Of a stretch of DNA of 38,085 nucleotides, positions 15,950 to 23,623 are shown one piece after another (position 1 is the stretch's first letter; each line of letters opens with the position of its first letter). The position numbers were made by a program, and so were the translations under genes. The stretch is from an uncultured Prevotellaceae bacterium (GTDB taxonomy: Bacteria; Bacteroidota; Bacteroidia; Bacteroidales; Bacteroidaceae): assembly GCA_900316445.1 (NCBI GenBank), contig ONCZ01000059.1, positions 1 to 38,085 on the forward strand. The letters run 5' to 3'. The notes under the pieces were generated by a model. That model saw only the letters and a list, made by a program, of their open reading frames with translations, did not search any database and was not told the DNA's origin.

Positions 15950-15988
15950 AGGTAAGAGGGTAAAAAGGTAAAAAAGTAAAAAAGAGAT

Positions 15989-16933
15989 ATGAGAAAGAAG
16001 TTTTTGATCATGGCAGCGGGAGTGATACTGGCCCTACTCCCGATACAGGCACAGAAGAAATTCATCTTCACGCCTCAGTGGACGGCGCAAGCCCAGTTTG
16101 CGGGGTATTATGTCGCCAAGGAGAAAGGATTCTACAAGCAGGCCGGCCTCGACGTGGACATCGTTCACCCCTCCATCACCCAGCCTGCCATCTCTCGTGT
16201 GCGTAACAACGAGAGTCAGGCCACCACGCTGGGACTCTGTCAGGCCTTGGAGGTCATTGATGACGGCATCCCCATGGTAAATATTCTACAGACGTCGATG
16301 AATACCTCATTGGTGCTCGTATCACGTAAGGACGTAGACCCGCTGAAGCAGCCCGGCATGAAGGTGGGAATATGGAGCACCGGTTTCGGACAACTCGCCA
16401 TCTGCATGAGCATCAAGGAACACCTGAACTACGAGTGGGTGCGCTTCGCTTCGAACGTAAACCTATTTGTATCAGGTGCCATCGACGCCACGCTGGTCAT
16501 GAGCTACAATGAGTACTATCAGCTGGCACAGGCCGGCGTGAAGCTCACTGAGCGCAACGTCTATCGTTTCAGCGACCACGACTACAACGTTCAGGAAGAC
16601 GGTCTCTACATGACAAGAGCCTACTACGATGAGCATCGCGACGAGGCCCGCCGCTTTGCACAGGCCAGCAAGAAAGGCTGGGAGTGGGCCGTGGCCCATC
16701 CCGACGAGACGCTCGACATCGTGATGGACTACGTGCGCCGCGAGCATATCGGTACCAACCGCGTGCTCCAGAAGCTGATGCTGGCCGAGGTGCTCAACCT
16801 GTTGGTTGACCGCGAGTCGAAGAAACGCGAGTATCGTCTGCGCCCCGACATGGTGAAGAAGGCCAGCCGCCTCATGGTAGAGAACATGATGCTCAAGAAC
16901 GAAGTGACATACGAACAACTCATAGCCAAATAG
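15989..16933 (+). CDS. NMT1/THI5-like periplasmic solute-binding protein, orphan
   Basis: The 314-residue protein has a cleavable signal peptide (about residues 1-21, ending PIQAQ) and the NMT1/THI5/SsuA-type opening FTPQWTAQAQFAGYYVAKEKGFYKQAGLDVDI. Such proteins bind small molecules such as pyrimidine precursors or sulfonates and normally feed an ABC importer. No permease or importer ATPase is encoded nearby. The next gene, four bases away, is a membrane phosphatase with a periplasmic sensor, so the simplest inference is that ligand-loaded protein signals to it. The spacer before the gene is an A/G-rich repeat of GTAAAAA units. Ligand unknown. Confidence 0.8.
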   Translation: MRKKFLIMAAGVILALLPIQAQKKFIFTPQWTAQAQFAGYYVAKEKGFYKQAGLDVDIVHPSITQPAISRVRNNESQATTLGLCQALEVIDDGIPMVNILQTSMNTSLVLVSRKDVDPLKQPGMKVGIWSTGFGQLAICMSIKEHLNYEWVRFASNVNLFVSGAIDATLVMSYNEYYQLAQAGVKLTERNVYRFSDHDYNVQEDGLYMTRAYYDEHRDEARRFAQASKKGWEWAVAHPDETLDIVMDYVRREHIGTNRVLQKLMLAEVLNLLVDRESKKREYRLRPDMVKKASRLMVENMMLKNEVTYEQLIAK

Positions 16934-16937
16934 ACTT

Positions 16938-18884
16938 ATGAAGAACCCTCTGAAATACATCCGTCAGTCGCTTTCCACGAGGCTCAGCCTCTGGATCGTG
17001 CTCTTCGCTACCATGGTCTTCCTGGCAGCCCTCAGCTATCTGTTCTATGAGTCGCGCCGGGCCGTGAAAGAGGAGGCCATGAACAGGGCTACTCAGGTGC
17101 TCGACAACACCGTGCTCCGCGTAACCGACATCCTCCACAGCGTGGAAGTGGCCACCAACAATACCGACTGGCTCCCCACCCGTCATCTCGACGCCCCCGA
17201 CTCGATGTTCGTATATAGTCGCCGTATTCTGGAGAACAATCCCGACCTCAACGGCTGTTCCATCGCCTTCGAACCTTACTACTTCAAGGATCGCGGCAAG
17301 TACTTCTCGGCTTTCAGCTACAACAACGGCAAGACCATCCAGACTACCCAGGAGGGTAACGAGCATTATGACTATTTCGTGATGGACTGGTACCAGCTCT
17401 GTAAATTGCTCGACCGTCCTACATGGACAGAGCCTTTTGTTGACTATAACCCCGACGACATCTATTCGAAAGAGATGATTGCTTCCTACTGTAAGCCCAT
17501 GAAGGACAAGAACGGCGAATTCATAGGCACCTTCTCGGTGGACCTCTCTCTCGGCTGGCTGTCGAACACCATCTCGGCCGTAAAGCCCTACCCTCACTCT
17601 TACAGTATCATGGTGGGTGGGGGCGGCACCTACTTCGTTCATCCTGACACGACGAAGCTATTCTACCAGAGCATCTTCACCGAGACCCTCGAACATGAGG
17701 ATACCGCACGCACCGCCCTCGGCGACGCCATGCTAAACGGCGAGGAAGGTGTGAGAAGGCTTAACTTCGATGGCGAGGACTGCTTCGTGTTTTACAAGCC
17801 CATCGGCACTACGGGATGGAGCGTCGCCGTGGTCTGTCCCGAGAGCGACATCTTCAGCGGCTATAACCGTTTGTATCGTGTTGTTATTGGCATCGTCATC
17901 TTCGGCCTGCTGTTGATGCTGTTCTTTATCAGCCGTATCATCGGGCGCGAACTTAAACCCCTTCACCAGTTGGCCAAACAGGCCGAGACTATCGCCTCAG
18001 GACAGTTCGATCAGACTCTGCCCGACGAAGAGCGCATCGACGAGATAGGACAGCTCAACCAGTCATTCGGAAACATGCAGAAGTCGCTGGTTAACTATAT
18101 TGAAGAACTGAAGGATACCACAGCCTCGAAGGCTGCCATCGAGAACGAGCTGCAGGTGGCCAGCGACATCCAGATGGGGATGGTACCACGTATCTTCCCT
18201 CCGTTCCCCAACCGCCACGACATCGACCTCTTTGCATCGATGACCCCCGCGAAGGAAGTGGGCGGTGACCTCTACGACTTCTTCGTACAAGACGAGCGTC
18301 TCTATTTCTGCATCGGCGACGTCAGCGGCAAAGGCATCCCCGCCTCGCTGTTCATGGCCGTTACGCGTAACCTCTTCCGTATCATTGCCCAGCAGGGAAA
18401 GAAGCCGGAGCAGATAGCCACCGAGATTAACCTCTTCCTCTCGAAGGATAACGACCGAGGTATGTTCGTCACCATGTTCATCGGCTTGATTGACCTCAAG
18501 ACCGGTTGTATGGATTTCTGTAACTGCGGCCATAATCCCCCCGTACTGGTAGAGAAGGAAGGCGGAAAGGCCAACTTCCTGTCGATGGAATACGACAACC
18601 AGCCGCTCGGACTGTGGGAAGACGATCCTTTTTACGGTGAATCCGTCAACAACATCCGAGGCAAGCTGCTGCTGGTATATACCGACGGACTGAACGAGGC
18701 CGAGAACCCCGAGCAGAAGCTCTTCGGCAATGCTGCTGTTCTGGAGCTGATGTCGAAGACAGGCGACAAGACCACGACCGAAGCCATTGAGATGATTAAG
18801 GAGGCCGTGGAGAAACATCGTGCTGGTGCTACTCCCAACGATGACCTGACACTGCTGTGCCTGAGAATCAAAGAAGAAAACTGA
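16938..18884 (+). CDS. Cache-HAMP-SpoIIE type phosphatase (RsbU-like sensor)
   Basis: The 648-residue membrane protein has an N-terminal helix (about 15-38), a periplasmic double-Cache-like sensor (about 40-310), a second helix (about 313-335) leading into a HAMP linker (RELKPLHQLAKQAETIASGQF), a coiled coil and a C-terminal PP2C/SpoIIE domain. Metal-site motifs are intact: VGGDLYDFF, GDVSGKGIPASLF, NDRGMFVTMF, NCGHNPP and YTDGLNEAEN. The catalytic half is close in sequence to that of the phosphatase at 6230, indicating duplication with sensor swap. It should dephosphorylate the STAS protein in response to an extracellular cue, possibly through the upstream binding protein. Confidence 0.88.
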   Translation: MKNPLKYIRQSLSTRLSLWIVLFATMVFLAALSYLFYESRRAVKEEAMNRATQVLDNTVLRVTDILHSVEVATNNTDWLPTRHLDAPDSMFVYSRRILENNPDLNGCSIAFEPYYFKDRGKYFSAFSYNNGKTIQTTQEGNEHYDYFVMDWYQLCKLLDRPTWTEPFVDYNPDDIYSKEMIASYCKPMKDKNGEFIGTFSVDLSLGWLSNTISAVKPYPHSYSIMVGGGGTYFVHPDTTKLFYQSIFTETLEHEDTARTALGDAMLNGEEGVRRLNFDGEDCFVFYKPIGTTGWSVAVVCPESDIFSGYNRLYRVVIGIVIFGLLLMLFFISRIIGRELKPLHQLAKQAETIASGQFDQTLPDEERIDEIGQLNQSFGNMQKSLVNYIEELKDTTASKAAIENELQVASDIQMGMVPRIFPPFPNRHDIDLFASMTPAKEVGGDLYDFFVQDERLYFCIGDVSGKGIPASLFMAVTRNLFRIIAQQGKKPEQIATEINLFLSKDNDRGMFVTMFIGLIDLKTGCMDFCNCGHNPPVLVEKEGGKANFLSMEYDNQPLGLWEDDPFYGESVNNIRGKLLLVYTDGLNEAENPEQKLFGNAAVLELMSKTGDKTTTEAIEMIKEAVEKHRAGATPNDDLTLLCLRIKEEN

Positions 18885-18901
18885 TTTGGAGAATTAAATA
18901 T

Positions 18902-19789
18902 ATGAAGAAACTGATGATATGGATGGCTGTGGCTGCGATGGCAGCAGGCTGCAGCAGAGGCCCCGCAGAGAAGGGCACCCCTGCCAATGACTCAACACAG
19001 ACGATGGTGGCCGACTCGGCAGTGACGCCTGCAAGTAACTCCGCCCATCAGGCGATGCCGCTACCTGAAAGCGGTTCGACAAGCACAATGGGAAAAGTGG
19101 TGGCCGAGCATTTCGCCGACCTGTCGTTCGAGACGGCCCTGCCCATCGAGCGTGTCCTTGTACGTAACGGTCAGCAAGTGCGCCGTGGTCAGGTTCTGGC
19201 CCAGCTCGACCAGTTCAAGCTCCGCAATGCCGTCGCCAAGCAGGAACGCGCCATCGAACAGGCCCAGCTCCAGATGGAACAGGCCCACCTGCAGATGCAG
19301 GATGTCATCATCTCCCAGGGATATGATCCCGACAAGACGTCGCAGGTGCCCGCCAGTGTGGTACACAATGCCGACGTGAAGTCGGGTTATGCCCTTTCAA
19401 AGAGTCAGCTCGCCTCGGCACGCATCCAACTGGCCGCTGCCCAGCATGAGCTCCGTAGCGGTGTGCTGACGGCTCCTTTCGACGGTGTGGTGGCTAATGT
19501 CACCATCCAGGCTCATCAGTTGGCGCAGGCTGGACAACCTGTCTGTCGAGTCATTGCTTCGGGTGACATGGCCGTAGAGTTCCGCGTGATGGAAGCCGAC
19601 CTCGGCCGCTATCAGCAGGGAACGGCATTGAGTATCATCCCCATCGCCGACAAGTCACAGCACTATGACGCAACGGTCAGCGAGATCAACCCCGTCGTCG
19701 ACAAGCAGGGAGCTGTCACCATCCGTGCCCATGTGTCTCACGCTGCCGACCTCTTTGACGGTATGAACGTGGAAGTTATACTGAAATAA
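18902..19789 (+). CDS. Periplasmic adaptor lipoprotein (RND/HlyD-type membrane fusion protein)
   Basis: From ATG 18902 the product is 295 residues. It starts with a lipoprotein signal ending in AAGC (Cys at about 17), which is why I reject the longer frame from 18857 that overlaps the phosphatase. A lipoyl half (FETALPIERVLVRNGQQVRRGQVLAQLD), a long helical hairpin rich in Gln and Ala (about 100-180), the second half (LTAPFDGVVANVTIQAHQLAQAGQPVC) and a beta-barrel follow. It is a periplasmic adaptor that normally links an inner-membrane pump to TolC. No RND pump gene is near, so it probably serves the peptide exporter. Confidence 0.82.
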   Translation: MKKLMIWMAVAAMAAGCSRGPAEKGTPANDSTQTMVADSAVTPASNSAHQAMPLPESGSTSTMGKVVAEHFADLSFETALPIERVLVRNGQQVRRGQVLAQLDQFKLRNAVAKQERAIEQAQLQMEQAHLQMQDVIISQGYDPDKTSQVPASVVHNADVKSGYALSKSQLASARIQLAAAQHELRSGVLTAPFDGVVANVTIQAHQLAQAGQPVCRVIASGDMAVEFRVMEADLGRYQQGTALSIIPIADKSQHYDATVSEINPVVDKQGAVTIRAHVSHAADLFDGMNVEVILK

Positions 19790-19792
19790 CCT

Positions 19793-21253
19793 ATGAGACG
19801 GATTGTCATATTTGGACTCTTTGCGGTAGTCACCGCCTCGGCGCAGCAGCGTGTGGTGCTCGACCTCGACCGTACGGTACGGTTGGCCACCGACAGCTCC
19901 CTGTCGGCTCAAAAATACCAGAGCATTTATCAGTCTTCGCTTTACCAATACCTGTCGTGGCAGGCTACCCGCAAACCACAGATTCTATTGGAGTCTACAC
20001 CCGTGATGTACCAGCGCTACATGACCCAGCGCTATCTCTCCTTCGAGGACATCGACGTATACCGCCAACAGCGTATGTTCTATTCTCAGGCCGGCATCAC
20101 CGCCACTCAGGACATCGAGCGCTGGGGTGGACAGATATACGGCTCCACACAGCTGGGCTACCTCCGCACCTTCGGAGAACAGAACGAGACGCAGTTCATG
20201 ACCATCCCCATCAGAGTGGGCTACAAGCAGGACCTGCTCTTCTATAACCCGCTGAAATGGGCCCGCAGGATAGAACCTCTCAAACTGGCTCGCGCAGAGA
20301 AGGAACTTGCCTATGACATCGAGACAACCTCGGAAGAGGCCGTCGGCAAGTTCTTCGCCCTCGCCCTCGCACAGGATCAGCAGCGCATGGCCGAGGAGTA
20401 CCTCGCCTCGTGTGACACCATCTTTGCCATCGCTGAGCGACGCTTTAAGATATCCAGCATACCGAAGGCTGAATTGAGCATTCTCGAACTCGAGAAGACC
20501 AATGCCCGTACCACCCTTGCCAATGCCCGCATAGCCCGTAACCGTGCCGCCCAGGAACTCACGGTATATCTCGGCATGGACAGGCTGACGGAGATAGAGC
20601 TCGTCATTCCGTCGGTCATCGGCACCCTGCATGTGGATGTGGCAGAAGCCATCCAACATGCACGCGAGAATAACCCGCAGTATCTGAGCAGCCGACAAAC
20701 AACGGCCGAGGCCCGTCGCGATGCGGAACGCGCCAAGGTGGAGAAAAACCTCAGCATGAACCTCAATGCCAGCATCGGTCTGAACCAGGTGGCCGACCGC
20801 TTTGCCGATGCCTATCGTAACCTGCTCACACAGGATATGGCTACCGTTACCCTGACCGTACCTCTGAAGGACTGGGGTAAGCGCAAGAACGCCTGGTTGG
20901 CTGCCCGCAGCAATGTGGATGTGGCCGAGAATGCCGAGAAGGAGACGGCACGTGACACCGAACTGGAAGTGGCCCTGACCGTCACCGAATTCAACGAGCG
21001 TCAGGCTATCGTAGAGACCTCGCGTCAGGCCCTAACCATCGCTGAGGATGCCTATGACCAGACCCTACAGCGCTTTATCCGAGGCCAGGCCAACGCCTAC
21101 GACCTCTCACTGGCCCAGAGCCATTGGCAGACGGCCCGGCAGAATCAGATTGCCTCGCTTCAGAACTATTGGCTCGCCTACTACCACCTGCGTCGCCTGA
21201 CCCTCTACGATTATCAGCGCCATACACCCATCAAACACAGACAGACTCTATGA
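19793..21253 (+). CDS. TolC-family outer membrane channel
   Basis: The 486-residue protein has a signal peptide (MRRIVIFGLFAVVTASAQQ) and the repeated long-helix pattern of outer membrane efflux proteins, with two related halves (about 60-250 and 270-470). It starts three bases after the adaptor stop. TolC proteins form a trimeric channel across the outer membrane and periplasm. Being last in the run, it completes a cell-envelope-spanning export path for the processed peptide. It could also serve other pumps. No terminator with a clear T-run follows, only the inverted repeat at 21349-21414. Confidence 0.85.
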   Translation: MRRIVIFGLFAVVTASAQQRVVLDLDRTVRLATDSSLSAQKYQSIYQSSLYQYLSWQATRKPQILLESTPVMYQRYMTQRYLSFEDIDVYRQQRMFYSQAGITATQDIERWGGQIYGSTQLGYLRTFGEQNETQFMTIPIRVGYKQDLLFYNPLKWARRIEPLKLARAEKELAYDIETTSEEAVGKFFALALAQDQQRMAEEYLASCDTIFAIAERRFKISSIPKAELSILELEKTNARTTLANARIARNRAAQELTVYLGMDRLTEIELVIPSVIGTLHVDVAEAIQHARENNPQYLSSRQTTAEARRDAERAKVEKNLSMNLNASIGLNQVADRFADAYRNLLTQDMATVTLTVPLKDWGKRKNAWLAARSNVDVAENAEKETARDTELEVALTVTEFNERQAIVETSRQALTIAEDAYDQTLQRFIRGQANAYDLSLAQSHWQTARQNQIASLQNYWLAYYHLRRLTLYDYQRHTPIKHRQTL

Positions 21254-21348
21254 CACACTTCTTTGCATATTCACTAATTCGATGAGAATTCAATGCGTTG
21301 CTTAGGTGCTTCGCGGAGTCCGAAAAACGAGTGCAGGGGATAAGAAAA

Positions 21349-21414
21349 GTGAATGGTGAAAATAAAGTCGCTTTCACTACACTTCATGGGCAAAAGCAGG
21401 TTTTCACCATTCAC
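21349..21414. repeat. 14-bp perfect inverted repeat after the peptide run
   Basis: GTGAATGGTGAAAA (21349-21362) and TTTTCACCATTCAC (21401-21414) are exact reverse complements separated by 38 bases. It could act as a transcript-end hairpin for the tolC gene or mark the edge of an inserted segment. The 177-bp gap between tolC and the kinase fragment holds nothing else that I recognise. Confidence 0.5.
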
Positions 21415-21430
21415 ACGTCCGTCTTTCAGC

Positions 21431-21936
21431 TTACTCAATAGACTGTAAGATGAAATCCACGGCACCATTAACTCCAAAGCGCCTTACGTTGAGCGTCATA
21501 TCATAGTTACGGGCATCAGTCCAATCGCTCCCCGTAAAGGTTTTGGTATAGAGTTCACGCGAATAGTCATTGTCAACAATCATGGCAGCTGCATCGGCCT
21601 CGTCAAGTCCGAACTTCTCTGCGATGCGGCGTTTGCGACAATGATCGTCGGCATGAACAAAAATTTTCAAGGCGTTGGGGTGATTACGGAAGATATGGAA
21701 TCCGCATCGGCCAACGATGACGCACGATTCCTGCGAGGCTATCTGGCGGATGGCTTCTGCCTGGGCATCGAACAACTTATGGGATGTCTGGTCCTGTTCC
21801 TGTCCGTCATATTCCATACCAGCCATATATGAGCGATAGAACTGTGTGAAGTCGTCACGCCAAAGCGGATTGCGCGACTCTATCTTCTCGACCGCGTCTT
21901 CTACAACACAGAATTTGCTGGCCACAGCGGGCGCCC
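21431..21936 (-). pseudogene. 5'-truncated cytidylate-kinase-like protein
   Basis: The readable frame gives about 164-168 residues resembling the C-terminal three quarters of the cytidylate-kinase-like family. It has SCVIVGRCGFHIFRNHPNALKIFVHAD, the RKRRIAEKFGLDEADA region, and DNDYSRELYTKTFTGSDWTDARNYDMTLN. The family normally opens with a P-loop (INIGRQFGSGG type) and is about 200 residues long. Here that part is absent: in-frame sequence upstream of VASKFC reads only about a dozen unrelated residues before a TGA. A GTG at 21925 could start a P-loop-less product, which would not bind ATP normally. I regard it as a remnant; see the junction finding. Confidence 0.7.
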
Positions 21937-22359
21937 AAAGGCATCCGTCTGTGTAACCCTCTCAACATCGAGAGGTCGTCAGCAAAATGGTATGGGCTTG
22001 TTGCCCAGAGTAGGGAACCCCGTTTCTGTGAGTTCCACACCTTGGAGTATGGATGGCGGGCGGCCATCATCAACATTGCGGTCACTTACCGTAAGCGGGG
22101 ATGGAACACCATCAGGAGCATTGTCGAGCATTGGGCGCCATACCCGGAGAATGATACGGCGGGTTATATCGATTTCGTATCTTCCTATACTGGCATACCT
22201 AAAGACAGAGTCCTGGAAGACCCGAGAAGGAATTTCGCAGAGTACCGTTTGGTGTTGTTGGGTATGGCCCGTATGGAACAAGGCTATCGATGGATAACGC
22301 CTGTGGTCGTTGACCGCCTTGACAAGGCCATAGCGAGGGGGGAATGGAAAAGGCTGTAA
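21937..22359 (+). pseudogene. 5'-truncated phage virion / lysozyme-like protein
   Basis: The frame from AAA 21937 reads KGIRLCNPLNIERSSAKWYG and continues through HTLEYGWRAAIINIAVTYRK, AGYIDFVSSYTGIPKD and WITPVVVDRLDKAI to a stop at 22359. This matches phage structural or lysozyme-like proteins that begin Met-x-RGIRNNNPLNIRR. The expected initiator Met lies just upstream of KGIR but no ATG, GTG or TTG stands there, and the in-frame upstream sequence belongs to the kinase remnant. A TTG at 22042 could start a 105-residue fragment. A strong terminator follows at 22366. Confidence 0.65.
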
Positions 22360-22365
22360 AAATCG

Positions 22366-22399
22366 CGGAGGCTCTTACTTCTGAAAGTAGGAGCCTCCG
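22366..22399. terminator. Strong bidirectional terminator
   Basis: CGGAGGCTCTTACTT pairs with AAGTAGGAGCCTCCG across a CTGA loop with one bulge or mismatch; AAAAATC flanks the left and TTTG the right. It lies between the convergent virion-like fragment and the reverse-strand regulator gene. Confidence 0.8.
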
Positions 22400-22410
22400 T
22401 TTGTAAATTC

Positions 22411-23352
22411 TTAATTCTTATTGTTGACGATAGCGTAGATGGTCAGTCCTGCCGGTGAGTGGATCTGCAACTTGCGGGCGATGTTGCGGCGGTGGGTGAT
22501 GACGGTGTTAACCGAGATGCAGAGGTGGTCGGCAATCTCCTTGTTCGACATGCCCTGCACCAGGGATATGATGACATCCTTCTCACGGTCGGAGAGGGCA
22601 TCAGGATTCTGACTGGTTGCAGCCTTGAACACCATGTCTGTGATATTACGGGTGACGTCGCTCTGCCTGGTCTGTTGCTCCAGACGGCGGATGGCGGGCA
22701 CGAAGATATGATCCTCGACCATCGCGTGCTGACGAAGCCACACCTCGTTCTCGTAGATGTCGTGGAGGGTGGCGGTGAGCTGGTTGTTGTGCAGGCCGTC
22801 CTGAGGCAGGTATTTGATGATGAGGAGTTTCAGCTCGCGCAGTCTCTTGTCTGTAGCCCCGTGGTGCTTGGAGAAGGTATCCACATTATAGTCGTTGGCG
22901 GGATGCCCCTCTATCAGCGACTGCACGTAGGGGAAGAGCGTCTTCTGCTCATATTTCATGTGGCGGCGGATCTCGTGGGCATATTCATCGTAGAAGCGCA
23001 GTATCAGTTTGGCCAGCGACTCGCTCTCGTCGAGCGATTCCTGCAATTCCCGGCGGATATAGGGCAGCTGGAAGTCGAGGAAATAGGCGTGGCTGGCCTC
23101 TAAGTAGTGCAGCAGGGTAGGGACGCTGAGTTGTTCGTCGGCATCGAACTCACCGTAGTTGTTGGCCGTGAAGTTGACCACCGCCAAGAAGGTGTATGTG
23201 TCCACGCCGTTGTCCTGACACGTTTCCATGACCGTCTTATCGCCAAAACCAAGGCTGATGCCGAAGCTGCCTAACATCTGCAGCAGGTCGTAATTATCGC
23301 GGATGAGTGAGATCATCTTGTCGTCCGCCTCATACATTTTCTGATTCTTCAT
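22411..23352 (-). CDS. ScdA_N-hemerythrin-LuxR family regulator
   Basis: The 313-residue protein joins an N-terminal ScdA_N/DUF542-like segment (FGISLGFGDKTVMETCQDNGVD) to a hemerythrin-like di-iron domain with suitably spaced His and Glu ligands (HYLEASHAY, HEIRRHMKYEQKTLF, FSKHHGAT, HAMVEDHIF). The C-terminal LuxR/NarL helix-turn-helix (about 245-305) reads LSDREKDVIISLVQGMSNKEIADHL then ISVNTVITHRRNIARKL. Related ScdA/YtfE proteins handle iron, nitric oxide or oxygen stress. The LuxR tail makes this a likely transcription factor sensing those signals. It is divergent from the iron/heme-related run at 23624, with three candidate TTAGGTA-type sites between. Confidence 0.85.
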   Translation of the reverse strand: MKNQKMYEADDKMISLIRDNYDLLQMLGSFGISLGFGDKTVMETCQDNGVDTYTFLAVVNFTANNYGEFDADEQLSVPTLLHYLEASHAYFLDFQLPYIRRELQESLDESESLAKLILRFYDEYAHEIRRHMKYEQKTLFPYVQSLIEGHPANDYNVDTFSKHHGATDKRLRELKLLIIKYLPQDGLHNNQLTATLHDIYENEVWLRQHAMVEDHIFVPAIRRLEQQTRQSDVTRNITDMVFKAATSQNPDALSDREKDVIISLVQGMSNKEIADHLCISVNTVITHRRNIARKLQIHSPAGLTIYAIVNNKN

Positions 23353-23409
23353 CTATAAACTATAAACTCTAAAAAACACAAAACACTACCTACTATTGAT
23401 TATCGGGTG

Positions 23410-23440
23410 CAAAGGTAGACATTATTTCCGATATGTGCAA
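23410..23440 (-). promoter_or_regulatory. Promoter of the hemerythrin-LuxR gene
   Basis: The reverse-strand TACCTTTG -7 element is the complement of 23410-23417; a TTGC -33 element is the complement of 23437-23440. The start codon lies about 58 bases downstream. Confidence 0.65.
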
Positions 23441-23488
23441 TAATCATAATTAGGTATTTTCCTCTTTGCCAACCGCTCCAAATGCCCG

Positions 23489-23548
23489 TTTTTAGGCGAT
23501 TTCACTATTTTTAGGTATTGGTGAAACCGGTAAACTGCCGTACCTTTG
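23489..23548 (+). promoter_or_regulatory. Promoter of the porin-imelysin run with TTTTTAGG operator-like repeats
   Basis: TTGG (23518-23521) and TACCTTTG (23541-23548) form a standard Bacteroidetes promoter. TTTTTAGGTATTG at 23508-23520 overlaps the -33 element, and a related TTTTTAGGCGATT begins 19 bases upstream at 23489. A TTAGGTATT copy is also at 23450-23458. In the other direction these read TACCTAA, similar to NarL-type heptamers, so the neighbouring LuxR-type regulator is a candidate binder. Confidence 0.6.
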
Positions 23549-23570
23549 CAGCCGCAAAAAGACAGAGTAA

Positions 23571-23604
23571 GTTAAAGACATAGTAAAAGTTAAAGACATA
23601 GTAA
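23571..23604 (+). repeat. 16-bp direct repeat in the porin leader
   Basis: GTTAAAGACATAGTAA occurs at 23571-23586 and 23589-23604, period 18, inside the untranslated leader of the porin gene. No further function is visible. Confidence 0.6.
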
Positions 23605-23623
23605 CATATTAACATAATTATAT

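Noticed and set aside
18857-18901. Longer start for the periplasmic adaptor
   Set aside because: It would place 15 charged residues before the lipoprotein signal and overlap the phosphatase; ATG 18902 is better.
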